Assembly: GCF_000814325.1 (NCBI RefSeq)
Contig: NZ_JPHF01000001.1
Coordinates: forward strand, 620,001 to 684,000
Direction: 5' to 3'
From: Flavihumibacter sp. ZG627
GTDB lineage: Bacteria > Bacteroidota > Bacteroidia > Chitinophagales > Chitinophagaceae
DNA: 64,000 bases
Below the pieces are notes generated by a model that saw only the letters and a program-made list of their open reading frames with translations, did not search any database and was not told the DNA's origin. This document shows positions 55,407 through 63,560 of this stretch, in pieces (position 1 is the stretch's first letter; each line of letters begins with the position of its first letter). Both the position numbers and the translations under genes were made by a program.

Positions 55407-55664
55407 ATGAATCTTGAAATATTAACACCTGAGCGTAAGCTATATTCCGGGGATGTATACGGGGTACAATTGCCAGGTGTGGATGGTTTATTTGAAGTGC
55501 TGGAAAAGCATGCGCCAATGGTGAGTGCGCTGAAACCTGGTAAGCTGAAAGTGCTGAAGGATAAAGGCCAATCAGATATTGCTGTATTTTTAATCCAGGG
55601 TGGCTTTGTGGAAGTATTCCATAATAAGGTTACAGTATTGGTTGAAGGTGCAGTGCCAAGCTAG
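55407..55664 (+). CDS. atpC: ATP synthase F1 subunit epsilon (short form)
   Basis: 85 residues, against about 135 in E. coli. The N-terminal beta-sandwich is complete (LEILTPERKLYSGDVYGVQLPG, LEKHAPMVSALKPGKLKV in parts), but the C-terminal two-helix domain that inhibits ATP hydrolysis is absent. The frame closes with a genuine stop, with no frameshift, so this is the naturally short type. It lies 43 bases after atpD. Confidence 0.94.
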   Translation: MNLEILTPERKLYSGDVYGVQLPGVDGLFEVLEKHAPMVSALKPGKLKVLKDKGQSDIAVFLIQGGFVEVFHNKVTVLVEGAVPS

Positions 55665-55733
55665 TAGTCCCCTATAAAATAACTGATCCTCCTATCCACA
55701 GGAAGCTATTCCAGGATCTTTAGAAATTACCAG

Positions 55734-55762
55734 ACCCGCTGTCCAAACGCAGCGGGTTTTTA
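55734..55762 (+). terminator. Terminator of atpDC
   Basis: ACCCGCTG and CAGCGGGT form an 8-bp stem with an 8-base loop, followed by TTTTT. Confidence 0.88.
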
Positions 55763-55797
55763 ATTACTTGAAGGTTGATACCGTGATTTGACAATTT

Positions 55798-55823
55798 AAA
55801 AACCGTGAAAAAACGGTTTTTTT
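55798..55823 (+). terminator. Second terminator downstream of atpDC
   Basis: AAAAACCGT and ACGGTTTTT form a 9-bp stem with loop GAAAAA and more T after it; a back-up for the previous terminator. The rest of the 55665-55987 gap has no gene I can support. Confidence 0.7.
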
Positions 55824-55941
55824 CATTTGTAAATGTTCTTAAAATTGTATCACGAACAAGGGTCAACTGAAAGGCAGAGGAATTGAATCAGAAGAGGTAA
55901 AAGCCAGTGTTGATCTGAAGTTGGTAGGGTATAGTAAGAGG

Positions 55942-55984
55942 AACAAAAAACCGGGCTCCATTGGATGTCCTGGTTTTTTGTTTT
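55942..55984. terminator. Bidirectional terminator next to the yqgE stop
   Basis: AACAAAAAACCGGG pairs with CCTGGTTTTTTGTT (14 pairs, one G-T). T-rich on both strands; it terminates the minus-strand yqgE gene and could stop leftover plus-strand transcription. Confidence 0.75.
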
Positions 55985-55987
55985 TAG

Positions 55988-56545
55988 TTAATTCAGTTGG
56001 GGATCAAGCGGATAATTGATTAATTGTTCATAATCTCCTCCCAGATCAATAAGGGCATCTTTCCATATCTCATTCATGTCTTTATGGAAGATCAACTTTC
56101 TGGTGCCCTTTGAAGTAATCCATGATTTTTCTTTAAGCTCTCCCTGTAATTGACCCTCAGACCATCCGGAATATCCTATAAAAAAACGGATGCTCGAAGA
56201 TTCTATATCACCAGTTTTAAGAAGTGAGATCGCAGTTTCAAAATCACCTCCCCAATATGTTCCATCCGTTACCTCAAAACCACCTGGGATTTTATCGGGG
56301 TACTGGTGGAGAAAATGTATGGTATCAGGTTGAACAGGACCGCCATAATATACTGTTAGCGGCATGCCGTCTGCACTTGCCATGAGTTGATCAAGCGTGT
56401 AAGAATAGGTCCGGTTGAGTACAAACCCAAAACTGCCTTCATCCTGGTGTTCACAAAGAAGAATTACCGTCCTCTTAAAATTCGGGTCTTTTAAGAATGG
56501 ATCAGCAATTAGCAGCACCCCCGGCGCTGGTAAAATTTGTGTCAT
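55988..56545 (-). CDS. YqgE/AlgH family protein (UPF0301)
   Basis: 185 residues. N-terminal PAPGVLLIADPFLKDPNFKRTVILLCEHQDEGSFGFVLNR (in parts) is the unmistakable AlgH/YqgE opening; GYSGWSEGQLQGEL is the second signature. The family binds no known substrate; in Pseudomonas AlgH it is linked to alginate regulation, but the general function is unknown. Divergent from the histidine kinase gene 170 bases away. Confidence 0.94.
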   Translation of the reverse strand: MTQILPAPGVLLIADPFLKDPNFKRTVILLCEHQDEGSFGFVLNRTYSYTLDQLMASADGMPLTVYYGGPVQPDTIHFLHQYPDKIPGGFEVTDGTYWGGDFETAISLLKTGDIESSSIRFFIGYSGWSEGQLQGELKEKSWITSKGTRKLIFHKDMNEIWKDALIDLGGDYEQLINYPLDPQLN

Positions 56546-56701
56546 GGCATTAATTTATAGAATATTGTGGAATAAGACAAGAAATGTTTACTCTTACAAT
56601 CAGGTACCCTGATCAAAGAGTAAGTTGCTTAAATGCTTATAAACTCCTGTTAATTCAGAAGTTTAGAGGCAGCAGGCAATACATTAAATATTTACCAAAG
56701 C

Positions 56702-56709
56702 TATTTTTG
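56702..56709 (+). promoter_or_regulatory. -7 element abutting the histidine kinase start codon
   Basis: TATTTTTG matches TAnnTTTG; five bases (CTGTA) separate it from the ATG at 56715. No -33 TTG seen. Confidence 0.4.
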
Positions 56710-56714
56710 CTGTA

Positions 56715-58052
56715 ATGAAGCGGATCTTTCCCCTTATCATCTTATTGGTTACCCTTTCTTTGGTAGGTATCATAGTGATACAGCTATCCTGGTTTCGTTC
56801 TATGCTTGTCATAAAGGAAGACCAGCTTTCCGAAAGAGTTGTAAAGGCCATGTATGCAACTGGCCAGGAATTAATGGAACAAAAAGGCACATTGCCTTCC
56901 TTAAAGAACCGGAGGATGCGACCAAATATAACATGGCCATCCGATCAACTTATGATGGAGTTGATGAAGCCATCAACCATATCGGAGAAATTTACAACTT
57001 TTGAGGTGGAGGAGAAGTTGCGTAAAAATTTTGACGCTTTCGGGCTCCAGGACACACAGTTTGAATTCGTAATTACCTCCGATGCCGGATTTCTAACATA
57101 TGATGAACTTCGCTCCCGAAATTTTGATGCCGTGGTGGATGACACTGTTAGAAACTTAAGATTTATAAATCCATTACAAATACCCGGGGGTAGTAATTTG
57201 GAGGGATTAGTGCCTGAGGAAGTAATGATGGTAGTGGTGCCCAATGTGAAGCATATTGTTTTCCGGGAATTAAGGTGGATGTTGGCGGGAGCCATTCTTT
57301 TCACCCTCATATTGCTTGCCGCCTTTTATGTTACTGTTAGTGCTCTCCTCCGTCAGAAAAAACTCAGTGAAATCAAAAATGATTTCATCAATAATATGAC
57401 TCATGAGTTTAAAACACCATTAGCTACCATTTCATTAGCCGTTGATGCTTTGAGAACAGAAAAAGTGTCGAACGATAAGGATAAAATGCAATATTTCACC
57501 GGAATTATTAAAGAAGAAAACAAGAGAATGAATAAGCAGGTGGAAACCATTCTCCAGGCTGCATTAATGGATAGACAGGAAATTCAATTAAGCCGAAGGC
57601 CGGTGAAGGTTCATTCTATCATAGAACAAGTTTTGGAGAATTTCGATTTACAAATGCAAAGCCGGAATGGGCAGGTAGATGTACAATTAAATGCAAAAAA
57701 GGACGAGATCATAGCTGACGAAGTTCATTTTACCAACCTTATCAATAATCTGGTTGATAATGCTGTTAAATACTCAAAGGATAATCTATTACTTAAAATC
57801 CAGACCAGTAGCAATAACAAGGGAGTGCAGATTCGAATTGAAGATAACGGTATTGGCATGTCTAAGGAGAGTCTCAAGAGGATCTTCGAAAAGTTTTACC
57901 GGGTACATACCGGTAATTTGCATAATGTTAAAGGATTCGGCCTGGGATTGAGTTACGTAAAAAATATTGTAGATGCACATAATGGAAAAATAAAGGTGGA
58001 AAGCACCCTTGGGAAAGGAACTACATTCATTATCGATATGCCATTTTCATAA
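56715..58052 (+). CDS. Orphan sensor histidine kinase
   Basis: 445 residues. Membrane helix 1 (about 5-24, PLIILLVTLSLVGIIVIQL), periplasmic domain (about 25-190), helix 2 (about 194-216), then HisKA with NNMTHEFKTPLATIS (H230), N-box NLINNLVDNAVKYS, G1 EDNGIGM, F-box FEKFYRV and GLGLSYVKNIVD. The kinase core is complete. No response regulator is adjacent; the partner is elsewhere. The stop is immediately followed by the convergent queA stop (58053). Confidence 0.9.
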   Translation: MKRIFPLIILLVTLSLVGIIVIQLSWFRSMLVIKEDQLSERVVKAMYATGQELMEQKGTLPSLKNRRMRPNITWPSDQLMMELMKPSTISEKFTTFEVEEKLRKNFDAFGLQDTQFEFVITSDAGFLTYDELRSRNFDAVVDDTVRNLRFINPLQIPGGSNLEGLVPEEVMMVVVPNVKHIVFRELRWMLAGAILFTLILLAAFYVTVSALLRQKKLSEIKNDFINNMTHEFKTPLATISLAVDALRTEKVSNDKDKMQYFTGIIKEENKRMNKQVETILQAALMDRQEIQLSRRPVKVHSIIEQVLENFDLQMQSRNGQVDVQLNAKKDEIIADEVHFTNLINNLVDNAVKYSKDNLLLKIQTSSNNKGVQIRIEDNGIGMSKESLKRIFEKFYRVHTGNLHNVKGFGLGLSYVKNIVDAHNGKIKVESTLGKGTTFIIDMPFS

Positions 58053-59294
58053 TTAGTTACCCCAAAGAAGAGAACCATCCCCGTAGCTAAGAAATCTATA
58101 TCTATTTTCAAGTGCATAATCATAAACCTTTCTCCAATCTTCACCTATAAGTGCTGCCACCAAGAGTAAGAGCGTTGATTGAGGCTGGTGGAAATTAGTG
58201 ATAAGTGCGTTCACCATTTTTACTTTATACCCAGGTGCAATAAATATCTGTGTTTTACAAATTATACGGGTTAGGTTATTACGATCCATCCAGCGTAAAA
58301 GATGAAGAATTGCTTCAGTTGGAGGAATGTGATTTTCCAGTTGTTGTATATAGGGATCCCATTGTTTTACAGATATATCTTCCAGGTGTGCCTCAGGGCA
58401 AACAGCAACTTTAACACCCATCCAATATAAGCTCTCCAGTGTTCTCATAGATGTTGTACCGGCTGCAATAATATTCCCATCAAACCGAAGTAGCTCTTCA
58501 AGGATTTGCCTTTGAACATCAATAAATTCCGCATGCATTTCATGGTCGCCGATTATTTCCGACTTCACAGGTTTGAAAGTACCCGCCCCAACATGTAAAG
58601 TAACAAAGGTTGAAGTGATTCCCTTTTCTCTGAGACTTTCAAAAACATGATCCGTAAAATGTAATCCAGCAGTGGGTGCAGCAACAGAACCTTCCTTATT
58701 CGCAAAGATAGTCTGGTAACGTGTTGTATCAGAATCTTCACTTTTTCGGTGCAAATAAGGGGGGATAGGCATCTTCCCTGCTATATTCAGGATTTCGGCG
58801 AAAGTTATTTCGACCGGGCTCCAGCAGAAATGGATGGTAAAACTGTTATTATTCCTGGAATGAATAGATGCGGATAATAGCACAGGAATTCCATCATGTT
58901 CCAATTTCATTTCCAGAGTCATTCCCTGTTTCCACTTGCTGGCACCTCCAACCAAACAATTCCAGTACACCTCACCAGAAACTGCCATGGCGGAGCTGAT
59001 ATCAGTATAACGTTGATCAGGTTCAAGGCAGAATATCTCAATATCGCGACCATTATTTTTCTTAAAGACAAGTCTTGCTCTTACCACCCGGGTATCGTTA
59101 AACACCAACAGGCTTCCTGCGGGAATTTCGTCGGCTAAATCGCGATATACTGATTCAGTTATTTCACCCTTACGATAAACAAGAAGACGTGAAGCATCTC
59201 GCTCTTCCAAAGGAAATTTCGCGATACGGTCATCTATTAGTTCATAACTGAAGTCGGCAATTTGAAGTGTATATGGGTTTTTGATATTCTTCAT
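58053..59294 (-). CDS. queA: S-adenosylmethionine:tRNA ribosyltransferase-isomerase
   Basis: 413 residues from ATG 59294 (a TTG at 59303 rejected). QueA makes epoxyqueuosine in tRNA. Motifs: PLEERDASRLLVY, LVFNDTRVVRARL, GSVAAPTAGLHFT, TLHVGAGTFKPV, HAEFIDV, and the end block NFHQPQSTLLLLVAALIG. It lacks only a few residues of the Proteobacterial form in the middle, and has a longer insert (about 170-200) with an HSRNNNSF loop. Convergent with the orphan kinase. Confidence 0.94.
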   Translation of the reverse strand: MKNIKNPYTLQIADFSYELIDDRIAKFPLEERDASRLLVYRKGEITESVYRDLADEIPAGSLLVFNDTRVVRARLVFKKNNGRDIEIFCLEPDQRYTDISSAMAVSGEVYWNCLVGGASKWKQGMTLEMKLEHDGIPVLLSASIHSRNNNSFTIHFCWSPVEITFAEILNIAGKMPIPPYLHRKSEDSDTTRYQTIFANKEGSVAAPTAGLHFTDHVFESLREKGITSTFVTLHVGAGTFKPVKSEIIGDHEMHAEFIDVQRQILEELLRFDGNIIAAGTTSMRTLESLYWMGVKVAVCPEAHLEDISVKQWDPYIQQLENHIPPTEAILHLLRWMDRNNLTRIICKTQIFIAPGYKVKMVNALITNFHQPQSTLLLLVAALIGEDWRKVYDYALENRYRFLSYGDGSLLWGN

Positions 59295-59376
59295 GAGTTG
59301 CAAAGTTGCATCAAATAATGATTAAAAAGAGGAGGAACAGTTTAGTAAGACCTCTACCATACAAGGGTTTCAAAGC

Positions 59377-59406
59377 CTATCCACAGGTTATGAACATCAA
59401 TCCACA
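59377..59406. promoter_or_regulatory. Two DnaA-box-like sequences between queA and mraZ
   Basis: CTATCCACA at 59377-59385 (8 of 9 bases of TTATCCACA) and CAATCCACA at 59398-59406 (7 of 9). Suggestive only; they could be chance in this AT-rich spacer. Confidence 0.25.
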
Positions 59407-59527
59407 TTTAACTCACAAATAATTCTGAGAATTTAACAGCAAAATTGGCTACAACGTGCAACTACTAAGGGTTTGAACGTAGTTTTCCCATGTGGAAAAA
59501 ATTAAAATTCCAAAACTTGTATGGTAA

Positions 59528-59552
59528 GTGGGAAAAAGTGTTATTTTGTGGT
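59528..59552 (+). promoter_or_regulatory. Probable MraZ operator (three 10-bp-spaced GTG repeats)
   Basis: GTGGG, GTGTT and GTGGT begin at 59528, 59538 and 59548, separated by 5-base A/T spacers (AAAAA, ATTTT). Known MraZ operators are direct repeats of TGGGN or GTGGG type with a 10-bp period in front of mraZ. The array ends 33 bases before the mraZ ATG, so MraZ autoregulation of the division cluster is likely. Confidence 0.6.
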
Positions 59553-59585
59553 AATAAATGTCAGAAAGGTGTTATAAACGTATAA

Positions 59586-60047
59586 ATGAAAGGTTTTCTT
59601 GGTGAATACGAAGCTACATTGGACGCCAAAGGGCGTTTCCTCCTCCCGGCAGGCCTTAAAAAGCAAATGCCTGATGGAGAGATGAAGTTCGTCATCAACA
59701 GGGGGTTTGAGAAGTGTCTGACTTTATACCCCATACAAAGTTGGGAGCCTATATATGCGGAGATAAGCAAGTTGAACGATTTTGACCCGAAAGTACGTGA
59801 ATTCAGGAGGTATTTCATGAACGGTGCAACAGATGTAGAACCGGATACAGCAGGAAGAATCTTATTACCACCAAACCTGAAGGAGCACGCAGCATTAGAT
59901 AAAGATATAGTTCTGGTTTCTGCATTTAACAAAATTGAAATTTGGGATGCGGGTCAGTATAAAAAGTTCTTTGAATCCTTCTCTTCTGAAACTTTTAGTA
60001 ACCTGGCACAACAGGTAATGGGAAAGGCTAATGAAGCGGGAATGTAA
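59586..60047 (+). CDS. mraZ: Transcriptional regulator MraZ
   Basis: 153 residues. Two SpoVT/AbrB-like swapped-hairpin halves: GEYEATLDAKGRFLLPAGLKK (first half, in part) and DVEPDTAGRILLPPNL (second). MraZ is a DNA-binding repressor of its own division cluster, working as an octamer or dodecamer ring. Overlap TAATG with rsmH (stop 60045-60047, ATG 60047) means coupled translation. First gene of the dcw cluster. Confidence 0.95.
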   Translation: MKGFLGEYEATLDAKGRFLLPAGLKKQMPDGEMKFVINRGFEKCLTLYPIQSWEPIYAEISKLNDFDPKVREFRRYFMNGATDVEPDTAGRILLPPNLKEHAALDKDIVLVSAFNKIEIWDAGQYKKFFESFSSETFSNLAQQVMGKANEAGM

Positions 60048-61015
60048 TGGCAAAAAAAAATCACATACCTGATGAAGGTCTGTCTGCTGGTGACCATTTT
60101 CCACATCGTGGTAATGATTATCATGTGCCGGTATTGCTTAAAGAATGTATAAATGCATTGTCCATACAGCGTGAAGGTGTATATGTTGATTGCACTTTTG
60201 GTGGTGGCGGACATTCCTCCGAAATACTTAGGAATCTGGGACCCACTGGAAAACTTTTCGCATTTGACCAGGATGCTGACGCACAGCGCAACTTGCCTGA
60301 TGATGACCGGGTGGTATTCGTACCCCACAACTTCAGGCACCTGCAAAGGTTCCTTCGCCTTCACAGGCAAGATGCAGTGCATGGTGTGTTAGCGGATCTT
60401 GGTGTTAGTAGTTTCCAGTTTGATGAGCCTCAACGGGGGTTCTCTATAAGATTCGATTCGGAGCTTGATATGAGGATGGACCAGCGTGGTACACTTAAAG
60501 CCTCGGATGTGCTTGCCAGTTATACTGAACAGAAATTGCATAAAATTTTTGAGCAGTATGGTGAAGTCACAAATTCGAAGACGCTGGCACGCACTATTGT
60601 TGAATTGAGAGGGAAGGTTCCTTTGAATACGATTGGTCAGTTCAAAGCCGCGTTGCAGCCTGTAGTTAAGGGTAATCCAAATAAATATTTGGCCCAGGTG
60701 TTTCAGGCATTGCGTATTGAAGTTAATGATGAATTAGGTTCACTTAAAGACCTTCTGCAACAGCTGCCATTAGTTTTAAGACCAGGCGGAAGAGCGGTAA
60801 TAATAACCTTCCATTCCCTGGAGGACAGGCTTGTGAAAAATTATTTCCGTGATGGAATCTTTGAACCTGAAGAAGATGATAATCCCTTTGAAAACAAGAA
60901 GAAACATTCAATGTGGAAAGTGATTACGAAGAAACCAATCTTGCCTTCTGATGCTGAAATGAAGCGAAATCCAAGGGCACGGAGTGCTAAACTCAGGGTT
61001 GCAGAAAGGATCTAA
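60047..61015 (+). CDS. rsmH: 16S rRNA m4C1402 methyltransferase
   Basis: 322 residues. HVPVLLKECINAL, the SAM-binding motif CTFGGGGHSSEIL, AFDQDADA, LADLGVSSFQFDEPQRGFS, and PGGRAVIITFHSLEDRLVK define RsmH/MraW. It N4-methylates C1402 of 16S rRNA. Its ATG overlaps the mraZ stop by one base. ftsL follows after 89 bases. Confidence 0.97.
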   Translation: MAKKNHIPDEGLSAGDHFPHRGNDYHVPVLLKECINALSIQREGVYVDCTFGGGGHSSEILRNLGPTGKLFAFDQDADAQRNLPDDDRVVFVPHNFRHLQRFLRLHRQDAVHGVLADLGVSSFQFDEPQRGFSIRFDSELDMRMDQRGTLKASDVLASYTEQKLHKIFEQYGEVTNSKTLARTIVELRGKVPLNTIGQFKAALQPVVKGNPNKYLAQVFQALRIEVNDELGSLKDLLQQLPLVLRPGGRAVIITFHSLEDRLVKNYFRDGIFEPEEDDNPFENKKKHSMWKVITKKPILPSDAEMKRNPRARSAKLRVAERI

Positions 61016-61104
61016 ATGAGTTGAAATAGAAAATTATAGTATAAAAATAAGGGTTTTGGTGAAATGTTAATGTCCTAATGAACAACCATCCATAATTATT
61101 AGAT

Positions 61105-61428
61105 ATGGAAAAAGAGAAAAACCAAAGAGAAAAAAGGTTTGGTATAAACTACCAATTCATTATCCGGAACCTGCCCTTTTTCCTTTTTCTGAGTATGCTT
61201 GCAGTTGTTTATATATATAATGGTCATTATTCCGATAAGTTGATAAAGGATATAAACAAAACGGGGAAGGAGTTGAAAGAATTGCAATATGAGTACAAGA
61301 CCATGAAAAGTGAAGTAATGTTTAGGAGCAAACAGTCAGAGCTCGCAAAGGTTGTGGAGCCCATGGGCTTGAAGGAATTGATCACCCCGCCGGTTGTTAT
61401 AATTGATAGTACAGACAATGAAAATTAA
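61105..61428 (+). CDS. ftsL: FtsL-like cell division protein
   Basis: 107 residues: cytoplasmic basic N-terminus (EKRFGINYQFIIRN), one membrane helix (PFFLFLSMLAVVYIYNGHY), then a periplasmic leucine-zipper-like coiled coil (LIKDINKTGKELKELQYEYKT in part) and a Pro-rich tail. Short, weakly conserved FtsL fits by shape and by position between rsmH and ftsI; sequence identity alone would not prove it. Confidence 0.85.
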   Translation: MEKEKNQREKRFGINYQFIIRNLPFFLFLSMLAVVYIYNGHYSDKLIKDINKTGKELKELQYEYKTMKSEVMFRSKQSELAKVVEPMGLKELITPPVVIIDSTDNEN

Positions 61429-61451
61429 ATAATCATAAATCAGCTGCCGCA

Positions 61452-63560
61452 TTGGAAGTTAAACGCGACATACTGTGGAGAGTTTACCTGTGTTTCATTG
61501 GTATGGTGGTTTTGTCAGCAGCTGTTCTGGGAAGGGCTCTTTACATACAAAATGCTGAAGGTGAATACTGGCGAAGTAAAAGTGATAGTCTGCATACCCG
61601 GATCATTAACCTGGAAGCAGACAGGGGTACTATTTTTAGTTCCGATGGCAGCATGCTAAGTACCTCTATCCCGTATTTCAATATATATATTGATTTTGGT
61701 GCAGAAGGACTTCGTGAAAAAAATGGAAAGCGATTCAGGGAAAACATTGATTCACTGAGTCTCTCTTTATCAGGTCTGTTTGCAGACCGATCAACTTCAG
61801 AGTATAAGAAATTGCTACAGGCGGGTTTCCGGAAAAAAGACCGATACTTCTTATTGAAGAAGAACATTGATTTTAGTCAATATAAGCAATTACGTCAATT
61901 CCCCCTTGTAAGGCAGGGTCGAAATAAGAGTGGGGTTATTGCAGAAGTAAAGAGTAAGCGCTTAAATCCTTTTGGACTTTTGGCAAACAGGACGATTGGC
62001 CTGGCAAGAGAAAATGCACAGAATGTTGGATTAGAGCGTACCTACGATAGCCTATTAAGAGGAGCTACTGGAAAAAAGTTGGTAAGGTTTATTGCTGGTG
62101 GAGTGGCTGTTCCAGTTGAGGGATATGAAATAGAACCCGAAAATGGAAGGGATCTGGTAACAACCCTGGATGTAAACATTCAGGACATAGCTGAAAACGC
62201 ACTCATGAAAATGATGGTGCAGAATGAGGCAGTGAATGGTACATGTATTGTCATGGAAGTAGCAACAGGTAAAATAAAAGCTATTGCTAATCTTGGGAAA
62301 AGAAAGGAAGGCGAATATTGGGAAGACCTGAATTATGCAATACGAGCTTCAGAACCAGGGTCTACGTTCAAGCTTGCAACAATGTTAGCAGTTCTTGAAG
62401 ACAAGAAAGCCCATATTGGAAATCATGTTAATCTTGAAAATGGGGTTTGGAAAGTTGGAAGGAGAACGGTTTACGATAGCGAGAGACATAAAAGAACAGA
62501 GGTTACTTTGCAACAGGCTTTCGAACTAAGTAGTAATGTGGGAATGGCGAAACTGGCAATGAACTATTACGCGAAAAATCCCATGCAATATATTAATCAT
62601 CTTCGGAAATTGAAATTGCATGAGGGATCTGGTATAGATCTCGTTGGTGAAACTCGACCAGTAATAAAAACTCCAAAATCAAAAACATGGAGCGCCACTT
62701 CATTACCCTGGATGTCTTTTGGTTATGAAGTATTGGTAAGTCCGCTTCAGACATTGATGTTATACAATGCTGTTGCAAATAATGGAACGATGATGCAGCC
62801 CTATCTGGTAGAAGAAATCCAGAAGGATGGATTGAAGCTCATTGAAAATCAGCCGAAAATTATGGTGGAAAAGATTGCAAGTGAATCAACCCTAAGCCAA
62901 TTGCGCACATGTCTGGAAGGAGTGGTAAAGAATGGTACCGGGAAAAGTTTGCAGTCTCCTTTTTATAGTATAGCAGGAAAAACAGGTACTGCTCTGGTAG
63001 CAAATGGTAACAGGGGATACTCTGACCATATCTATCAGTCATCATTTGCCGGATATTTTCCAGCAGAAAATCCAAAGTACAGCTGTATAGTAGTTATTGT
63101 AAATAAGCCCCATGCACCTGTGTACTATGGTGGCTCGGTAGCAGGACCAGTTTTTAGAGAGGTAGCAGATAAACTTTTTGCATTGCAAGCACAGCAAATT
63201 CCGGTAAAAACTGCATTGCTGCCGCCCCAGGATAGTACATCATTTTATTTTTCCGGTAATAGCAGTGAATTACGGACGATCCTTGGAAAGATGAAATTGC
63301 CATATCGGGATAGCGTTGGAAACGCAGATTGGGCATCAGTTCAGATGGATACGAATTTTAGGACTGTACTTCATCATAAACCGATTGCTGGTAAAATTAT
63401 ACCTGATTTAAGAGGTATGGGTTTAAGAGATGCCCTTTATGTACTTGAAGAAATGAAAATTAAAGTAGTGGCTAAAGGAACTGGAAAAGTAAAGGTACAA
63501 TCTATAGATGCGGGAAAACCTGTAACTAAAGATCTTTCCATAACACTCGAACTGAACTAA
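61452..63560 (+). CDS. ftsI: Penicillin-binding protein (division transpeptidase) with one PASTA domain
   Basis: 702 residues. N-terminal membrane helix directly after the start; the TTG at 61452 gives EVKRDILWRVYLCFIGMVVLSA, the expected cytoplasmic stub plus helix, while the first ATG (residue 18) would cut the helix in half. Dimerisation domain (about 45-220); transpeptidase domain with SxxK STFK (S304), SxN SSN (S360-N362) and KTG (K510, GKTGTA); then a C-terminal PASTA domain (about 640-702, IPDLRGMGLRDALYVLEEM). It makes septal peptidoglycan cross-links. The stop overlaps murE by one base (TAATG). Confidence 0.95.
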   Translation: MEVKRDILWRVYLCFIGMVVLSAAVLGRALYIQNAEGEYWRSKSDSLHTRIINLEADRGTIFSSDGSMLSTSIPYFNIYIDFGAEGLREKNGKRFRENIDSLSLSLSGLFADRSTSEYKKLLQAGFRKKDRYFLLKKNIDFSQYKQLRQFPLVRQGRNKSGVIAEVKSKRLNPFGLLANRTIGLARENAQNVGLERTYDSLLRGATGKKLVRFIAGGVAVPVEGYEIEPENGRDLVTTLDVNIQDIAENALMKMMVQNEAVNGTCIVMEVATGKIKAIANLGKRKEGEYWEDLNYAIRASEPGSTFKLATMLAVLEDKKAHIGNHVNLENGVWKVGRRTVYDSERHKRTEVTLQQAFELSSNVGMAKLAMNYYAKNPMQYINHLRKLKLHEGSGIDLVGETRPVIKTPKSKTWSATSLPWMSFGYEVLVSPLQTLMLYNAVANNGTMMQPYLVEEIQKDGLKLIENQPKIMVEKIASESTLSQLRTCLEGVVKNGTGKSLQSPFYSIAGKTGTALVANGNRGYSDHIYQSSFAGYFPAENPKYSCIVVIVNKPHAPVYYGGSVAGPVFREVADKLFALQAQQIPVKTALLPPQDSTSFYFSGNSSELRTILGKMKLPYRDSVGNADWASVQMDTNFRTVLHHKPIAGKIIPDLRGMGLRDALYVLEEMKIKVVAKGTGKVKVQSIDAGKPVTKDLSITLELN

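Noticed and set aside
55835-56017. Open frame of about 60 codons on the plus strand between atpC and yqgE
   Set aside because: No ATG start, it runs through a terminator hairpin and into the antisense of yqgE; no recognisable protein.
59377-59406. Second origin candidate upstream of mraZ
   Set aside because: Only two imperfect boxes; much weaker than the 14227-14607 cluster.
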